Of a DNA stretch of 25,819 nucleotides, positions 22,247 through 25,819 are shown one piece after another. The stretch lies in IMG/VR virus record IMGVR_UViG_3300042317_000022, positions 1-25,819 of that record; one strand, 5' to 3'. The DNA comes from a virus. The position numbers were made by a program, and so were the translations under genes. Every line of letters starts with the position of its first letter. Positions within the stretch are counted from its first letter, which is position 1. The notes beneath the pieces are model-generated. The model saw only the letters and a list, made by a program, of their open reading frames with translations. It did no database searches and was not told the DNA's origin.

Positions 22247-24469
22247 ATGCCAACATCATACACATCCCTTCTCGGTCTAGCTCTTCCGGTTACGGGAGAA
22301 CTGTCCGGCACTTGGGGCGCTACGGTAAATGACTCCATCACTTCTTTGCTGGACACCGCCGTGGCGGGCACAACCAGCATTACGACCGATGCGGACATCA
22401 CGCTAACAACCACCACGGGCGCGTCCAATCAAGCACGGCAAGCGATTATTTTGTGGAACCCGGCGTCGGGTACTACGACTCGCAACATTACAGCCCCCGC
22501 ACAGTCCAAGATTTACACGGTGATCAACGCTTCTGGTGGTACGCAGTCCATCGTTTTCCGTGGCGTAGGCCCGACAACTGGCGTGACCATCGTTAAAGGC
22601 GAGGCCGCTGTTGTTACATGGAACGGCTCTGACTTCATCAAAGTCAGCAACACCAGCGGCGCAGGAACATTTACCGACCTGACTGTTACGGGCAACACGA
22701 CCTTGGGCGATGTAGTTGGCGACACCCTGACGGTCAATGCGACCTCCACCTTCAACAACGCCAATTTAACGCTTAATGCTGGCACCGCCAACGGCGTGGC
22801 CTACCTCAACGGCAGCAAAGTCCTGACCACTGGGTCTGCGCTGGTGTTTGATGGCAGCAACCTGGGCCTGGGGGTGACGCCGAGTGCTACAAGCGTAACT
22901 GGTTATAGAGCTTTGGAAATTGGCGCGGTTGGATCGGGTTTTCTGGGAGGCGCTAACGACCTGAACGCAGCAGTAAACGCCTATTACAACACAGGTCTTG
23001 GCGGTTGGATTCGCGCAAATACGTCGGCCCCTGCGCGGTATCAACTTGCATCTGGTGCCCATGTGTTTTACACGGCGGCTGCTGGAACAACGGGGACATC
23101 CTTTTCTTTCACCCAGGCAATGACGCTGGATGCGAGTGGGAATTTGGGTATTGGCATTACATCACCCGGACAAAAACTTCATGTTGAAAACAGTGTTAAT
23201 AGCTCAACTTGGACAAAGATTAGTAACGGGAATAGTGGTACTGGTGCAGCGGCAGGAGTTTTGTTTGGCACAGATCAAGGTGATGCTGGCGCATTATCTC
23301 AAAACAGCTCAAATGCGGGTTATGGTACGGCTGCAAATGCTGTGCGTTTGCGTAACTTGCTAAATGCCCCAATTACTTTTGAAACCAATAACACCGAACG
23401 CGCCCGTATCGACTCCTCCGGCAACCTCGGCCTGGGGGTGACGCCGAGTGCTTGGGGGTCAGGTCAAAAGGCCATCCAAGTTGGTTCCTCTGGGGCTATT
23501 AATGGAAGCTCAAATACATCACTGGTAGTTGTTTCCGCCAACCGCGTTTATAACGGTACTAACGATCTTTACATCAACACAGCAGCGGCGACAGCTTACC
23601 AACAATCAAGCGGAGCCCACGCTTGGTTCACCGCCGCTTCCGGCACCGCAGGCAACGCGATCACGTTTACGCAGGCGATGACGCTGGATGCGAGTGGGAA
23701 TTTGCAAATTGGCAACACGTCATATGCGTATCGCGTTGCGGCTTCGCGTGCATCAGACGGTATTGTTGGCTATTTCCGTCGAGATGGGGCAACGGTTAAT
23801 CCGGCGCTAACGATTTCCTGCAATGAGACAGGCAACACTGTTGGGTTTGGCACTGACTATGCTGGAGCAACAAGCCCGGCAATTACATTTAGTACGCAAG
23901 GCACCGAACGCGCCCGCATCACGAGCGGGGGTGATTTGCTGGTGGGGACGACGGATGCTGGAGCAACAACTGGTGTCGGCGTAAAGACTCTTTACAGCGC
24001 AACTATCCCCGCAATCTTCACCGTGTTTAATACGGCTGGCGGTGGTAATGCCTATAACTTTTACAACACAAACGCAACAAACAATGGCTATCGGTTTTAT
24101 GTAAAAGTCGACGGCGGTATTGCAAACTATCAGGCAAACGATCTTAATTTGTCTGACCAAAGACTCAAAAAAGATATTTCCGACGCAGGTAGTTATTTGG
24201 AAAAAATTTGCTCAATTCCTGTTCGCACATTCCGTTACAAAGACCAATCTGATTCTCTGCTGACTCTTGGGGTAATTGCTCAAGAGGTGGAGAAAGTTGC
24301 GCCTGAGTTGGTTAACAACGATGGGTTTGGCGACACTCCAGATGATGGTGTGCCATTGAAAACCATCTACCAGACCGACCTGCAATATGCGCTGATGAAG
24401 TGCATCCAAGAACTCAAAGCCGATCTCGACGCAACCAAGGCCGAATTGGCCGCACTCAAAGGAGCCTAA
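22247..24469 (+). CDS. Tail fibre/spike with C-terminal S74 intramolecular chaperone
   Basis: A 740-aa protein. The N terminus (about 5-40, SLLGLALPVTGELSGTWG) resembles the virion-anchoring start of other environmental phage fibres. The middle is beta-rich with two copies of a ~95-residue unit (from about 206 and 394), each running from LGLGVTPSA to MTLDASGN. The C-terminal 106 residues form a peptidase S74 domain: LSDQRLKKDI (635-644), FRYKD, LGVIAQEVEKVAPELV, and a terminal coiled coil. In this family the domain trimerises the fibre and then cuts itself off through a Ser-Lys pair. Ser636 and Lys641 match the SDxRxK spacing. TAAGGA (22235-22240) precedes ATG 22247. A receptor-binding role is inferred. 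Confidence 0.92.
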   Translation: MPTSYTSLLGLALPVTGELSGTWGATVNDSITSLLDTAVAGTTSITTDADITLTTTTGASNQARQAIILWNPASGTTTRNITAPAQSKIYTVINASGGTQSIVFRGVGPTTGVTIVKGEAAVVTWNGSDFIKVSNTSGAGTFTDLTVTGNTTLGDVVGDTLTVNATSTFNNANLTLNAGTANGVAYLNGSKVLTTGSALVFDGSNLGLGVTPSATSVTGYRALEIGAVGSGFLGGANDLNAAVNAYYNTGLGGWIRANTSAPARYQLASGAHVFYTAAAGTTGTSFSFTQAMTLDASGNLGIGITSPGQKLHVENSVNSSTWTKISNGNSGTGAAAGVLFGTDQGDAGALSQNSSNAGYGTAANAVRLRNLLNAPITFETNNTERARIDSSGNLGLGVTPSAWGSGQKAIQVGSSGAINGSSNTSLVVVSANRVYNGTNDLYINTAAATAYQQSSGAHAWFTAASGTAGNAITFTQAMTLDASGNLQIGNTSYAYRVAASRASDGIVGYFRRDGATVNPALTISCNETGNTVGFGTDYAGATSPAITFSTQGTERARITSGGDLLVGTTDAGATTGVGVKTLYSATIPAIFTVFNTAGGGNAYNFYNTNATNNGYRFYVKVDGGIANYQANDLNLSDQRLKKDISDAGSYLEKICSIPVRTFRYKDQSDSLLTLGVIAQEVEKVAPELVNNDGFGDTPDDGVPLKTIYQTDLQYALMKCIQELKADLDATKAELAALKGA
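22866..23452 (+). repeat. Duplicated fibre unit, exact 23-bp and 27-bp repeat pairs
   Basis: A 23-bp sequence (GCCTGGGGGTGACGCCGAGT plus GCT) is identical at 22866-22888 and 23430-23452. A second pair of 27 bp, encoding MTLDASGNL, is identical at 23120-23146 and 23678-23704. The segments between have diverged. Conserved edges around variable centres suit recombination that exchanges fibre modules. Confidence 0.85.
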
Positions 24470-24472
24470 ACC

Positions 24473-24796
24473 ATGACTACTATCACTTGGGTAATTTCTG
24501 CCCTCGACTGCATTCCTCAAACCCCAGAGGGCGCAGACTACGTTGTGACGGTTCACTGGGCCTGCAACGGCACGGACGGAGCCTATAACGCAAGCGTGTA
24601 CTCCACATGTTCTCTGCCTGTTGTTGACAGCGGAAATTTCATCCCGTATTCGTCGCTCACAGAGCAAACTGTGCTTGGGTGGATCTGGGCCAACGGCGTG
24701 GATCAAGCAGTCACAGAAGCCGCTGTGCAGCAGCAGATCGACAACCAGCGGAATCCTCCAGTTATTACGCCGCCGCTTCCATGGATCAGCCAGTAA
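24473..24796 (+). CDS. Small conserved phage protein (DUF7936-like) with a replaced 3' end
   Basis: A 107-aa protein: TITWVISALDCIPQ (3-16), VVTVHWACNGTDGAYNASVY (24-43), FIPYSSLTEQTVLGWIWANG (55-74), a helix with VQQQIDNQ (86-93), and the end PPVITPPLPW (95-104). I recall this family, which commonly ends in PPVVTPPLPW, from the fibre region of many phages, under a DUF name that I believe is DUF7936. Function unknown. AAAGGAG (24458-24464) lies upstream of ATG 24473. The oddity is at its end: the same ten-residue ending occurs again about 600 bp downstream, after an HNH gene. This suggests the present ending was supplied by that insertion. Confidence 0.75.
   Translation: MTTITWVISALDCIPQTPEGADYVVTVHWACNGTDGAYNASVYSTCSLPVVDSGNFIPYSSLTEQTVLGWIWANGVDQAVTEAAVQQQIDNQRNPPVITPPLPWISQ
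24755..24784 (+). repeat. Upstream copy of a duplicated gene end (PPVITPPLPW)
   Basis: Ten codons in the frame of the 107-aa gene. Compared with 25366-25395, nine of ten residues are identical, but only 21 of 30 bases match. Eight of ten codons differ, mostly at the third position. The HNH start codon (24781) lies inside this copy. Confidence 0.85.
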
Positions 24797-25407
24797 GTGA
24801 ACTTCAATTTAGTCGTTACACGCGGCTGATTGAATACGCCAAGCAACACCGGCCAGAGGGTCGGGTGGAGAGGCATCATATTATTCCGCGCTCTATGGGC
24901 GGCTCAAACGACAAGAACAATTTTGTTGAGCTTAGTCTAAGATTGCATTTTGTGGCGCATTGGCTTTTGTGGAAATCTTACCGAAACTCAAAAATGGCAA
25001 ACGCTTTTTGGACGATGGCTTGCTGCAATGGGCGGCGGTTAAATTCAAAAACATATGACATTGTTCGTTCAGTTGCCGCAAAATCTATAGCGGAGTCCAA
25101 GCGCGGGAAAACAACATCAGCAAAGCAAAAAGCCGTTGTTAGCGCTTTAATGTCCGGAAAAGTCTTTTCTAAAGAAACCTGTCAGCGTATCTCTAAGGCA
25201 AAGACTGGAAAAAAACAGACAGCGGAGCATAAAGCTAAGGTGGCTGCACAAAGAATTGGCAAAAAATTATCTCTGGAAACCAGAGAAAAAATGTCTGCGG
25301 CTAAACGTGGAAAAAAACCAAACAATTGGAAAGGTTGGAAAATGTCAGAAAACGCAATAAATTTCCCCCCGGTGGTTACGCCTCCCTTGCCCTGGAGCCA
25401 AGCATGA
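24781..25407 (+). CDS. HNH homing-type endonuclease with NUMOD3 repeats
   Basis: A 208-aa basic protein. The N-terminal nuclease shows RVERHHIIPRSMGGSNDKNN (28-47), with His32-His33, Asn46/47 and then His56 and His60, an HNH arrangement. Residues about 108-185 hold repeated Gly-Lys/Ser-x-Glu segments (GKVFSKETCQRISKAKTGKK, GKKLSLETREKMSAAKRGKK), the NUMOD3 DNA-binding pattern of homing endonucleases. The last residues (196-205, PPVVTPPLPW) do not belong to that family but match the end of the upstream gene. The start is ATG 24781, overlapping the upstream gene by 16 nt. Hand counts give 40-41% GC (24901-25020 and 25201-25320) against 55% in the upstream gene, a sign of transfer. Confidence 0.88.
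   Translation: MDQPVSELQFSRYTRLIEYAKQHRPEGRVERHHIIPRSMGGSNDKNNFVELSLRLHFVAHWLLWKSYRNSKMANAFWTMACCNGRRLNSKTYDIVRSVAAKSIAESKRGKTTSAKQKAVVSALMSGKVFSKETCQRISKAKTGKKQTAEHKAKVAAQRIGKKLSLETREKMSAAKRGKKPNNWKGWKMSENAINFPPVVTPPLPWSQA
25366..25395 (+). repeat. Downstream copy of the duplicated gene end (PPVVTPPLPW)
   Basis: Ten codons now read in frame as the C terminus of the HNH protein, followed by Ser-Gln-Ala and TGA. They probably represent the original 3' end of the 107-aa gene, displaced by the inserted nuclease. The TGA overlaps the next gene's ATG, the tight junction style used elsewhere in this operon. Confidence 0.75.
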
Positions 25408-25568
25408 ACGATCAAAAAATTGAACTGACACTGCCACTTGTTAACGCTATCCTGCAATACCTGGGCACCCGCCCTTTTGTGGAAGTTGCCGGTTTGATCA
25501 ACGAAATTCAGAAGCAGGCTGCTGCCCAAGGGGAGGCACCTGTTGAGCAGCCCAAAGCGGAAGACTGA
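25404..25568 (+). CDS. 54-aa small conserved phage protein
   Basis: A 54-aa protein, IELTLPLVNAILQYLGTRPF (6-25) followed by VEVAGLINEIQKQAAAQG and an acidic tail. Amphipathic helices and the LPLVNA.L.YLGTRPF pattern recur in short phage proteins near fibre genes; function unknown. The start chosen is ATG 25404, which overlaps the previous stop as ATGA; an in-frame ATG at 25326 lies inside the HNH gene and is less likely. This junction would have coupled it to the 107-aa gene before the HNH insertion. Confidence 0.65.
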   Translation: MNDQKIELTLPLVNAILQYLGTRPFVEVAGLINEIQKQAAAQGEAPVEQPKAED

Positions 25569-25589
25569 CGTAGCGTCGGAGCTAATGAA

Positions 25590-25819
25590 ATGATCGACCC
25601 GATCACCGCCCTTGCTGCAATATCGTCAGCGGTCGAACTTGTAAAAAAAGTCGCCGCGACGGTAGATGATGTCACCTCGCTTGGGCCGGTGTTGGGTAAG
25701 TATTTTGATGCCAAAGCCGACGCGATTGAAGTTGTTCAAAAGTCGCAAGAGGGTGGGTTCAAGGGGTCGGCGCTGGGCAAGGCGCTTGAGTTGGAGATGG
25801 CCATCGAGCAGGCCAAGCA
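25590..25819 (+). CDS. Conserved phage protein, truncated by the window edge
   Basis: The first 76 codons of a gene that runs off the right end. It reads MIDPITALAAISSAVELVKK, then a linker with VTSLGPVLGKYFDAKADA, a charged stretch, and a helix GKALELEMAIEQAK. This mostly helical start (Ala-rich helix, a Gly-Lys turn, then a Glu/Ala helix) resembles a family seen after fibre genes in environmental phages, role unknown. GGAG (25578-25581) lies 8 nt before ATG 25590. The missing C terminus prevents any further claim. Confidence 0.6.
   Translation, partial: MIDPITALAAISSAVELVKKVAATVDDVTSLGPVLGKYFDAKADAIEVVQKSQEGGFKGSALGKALELEMAIEQAK

Noticed and set aside
16226-24469. Diversity-generating retroelement acting on the fibre genes
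   Set aside because: No reverse transcriptase, template repeat or adenine-biased variable copy is visible. The repeats are ordinary module duplications.
24679-24780. Longer N terminus for the HNH gene from ATG 24679
   Set aside because: That part overlaps the well-supported 107-aa gene in another frame and translates to low-complexity Ser/Arg/Ala. ATG 24781 starts directly before the nuclease domain.

Overview
The window looks like the virion-structure (late) arm of a tailed double-stranded DNA phage, probably an uncultured Caudoviricetes member of an aquatic bacterium. Every supported gene lies on the + strand. Genes are packed with 1-16 nt overlaps or short gaps, and stop/start junctions of the TGATG, TAATG and ATGA type are common. 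I see no bacterial housekeeping gene, integrase, tRNA or CRISPR array. A long portal and two adaptor/neck-type proteins are present, but no tail-tube, sheath or tape-measure gene. That suggests a short-tailed (podovirus-like) particle; this is an inference, and the tail-internal genes may lie beyond the right edge. The host cannot be named from the sequence.

Layout. 1-132 is a C-rich leader with a 12-bp palindrome and a weak promoter candidate. 133-8437 is the packaging and head module: small terminase, large terminase, portal, a 64-aa protein, a GroES-like co-chaperonin, a scaffold-like protein, two conserved head-region proteins and the gpT-type major capsid protein. A perfect 9-bp-stem intrinsic terminator (8447-8475) follows the capsid gene. 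8577-9620 holds two beta-rich virion proteins. 9613-13769 is a cassette of very small, mostly Lys/Gly-rich proteins interleaved with an adaptor/neck protein carrying an inserted beta domain and a CxxC...CxxC zinc-ribbon protein; a small holin-like membrane protein sits among them. 13766-14467 is a second adaptor. 14467-15030 is a free-standing HNH nuclease. 15027-16223 has two small beta proteins and a 57-aa protein. 16226-22192 is a 1988-aa modular repeat protein, followed by a 740-aa fibre with a C-terminal S74 intramolecular chaperone. The right end has a 107-aa conserved phage protein, an HNH-NUMOD3 homing-type endonuclease, a 54-aa protein and an edge-truncated gene.

How the genes work together. 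Terminase, portal, scaffold and capsid build and fill the head. The co-chaperonin between portal and scaffold may assist capsid folding through the host GroEL. The adaptors close the head and seat the tail. The giant repeat protein and the S74 fibre probably form the receptor-binding apparatus.

Most unusual observations: (1) the HNH-NUMOD3 gene appears inserted at the 3' end of the 107-aa gene, with the host gene's last ten codons present twice, same peptide but different codons; (2) four small proteins share a C-terminal tag, consensus RADG-x-A-x-(K/R)-GKT, and a fifth has a diverged form; (3) the 1988-aa protein is two tandem blocks of cassettes arranged A-A-B then A-B, with strong internal base-composition swings; (4) a phage GroES homologue lies inside the head-assembly genes.
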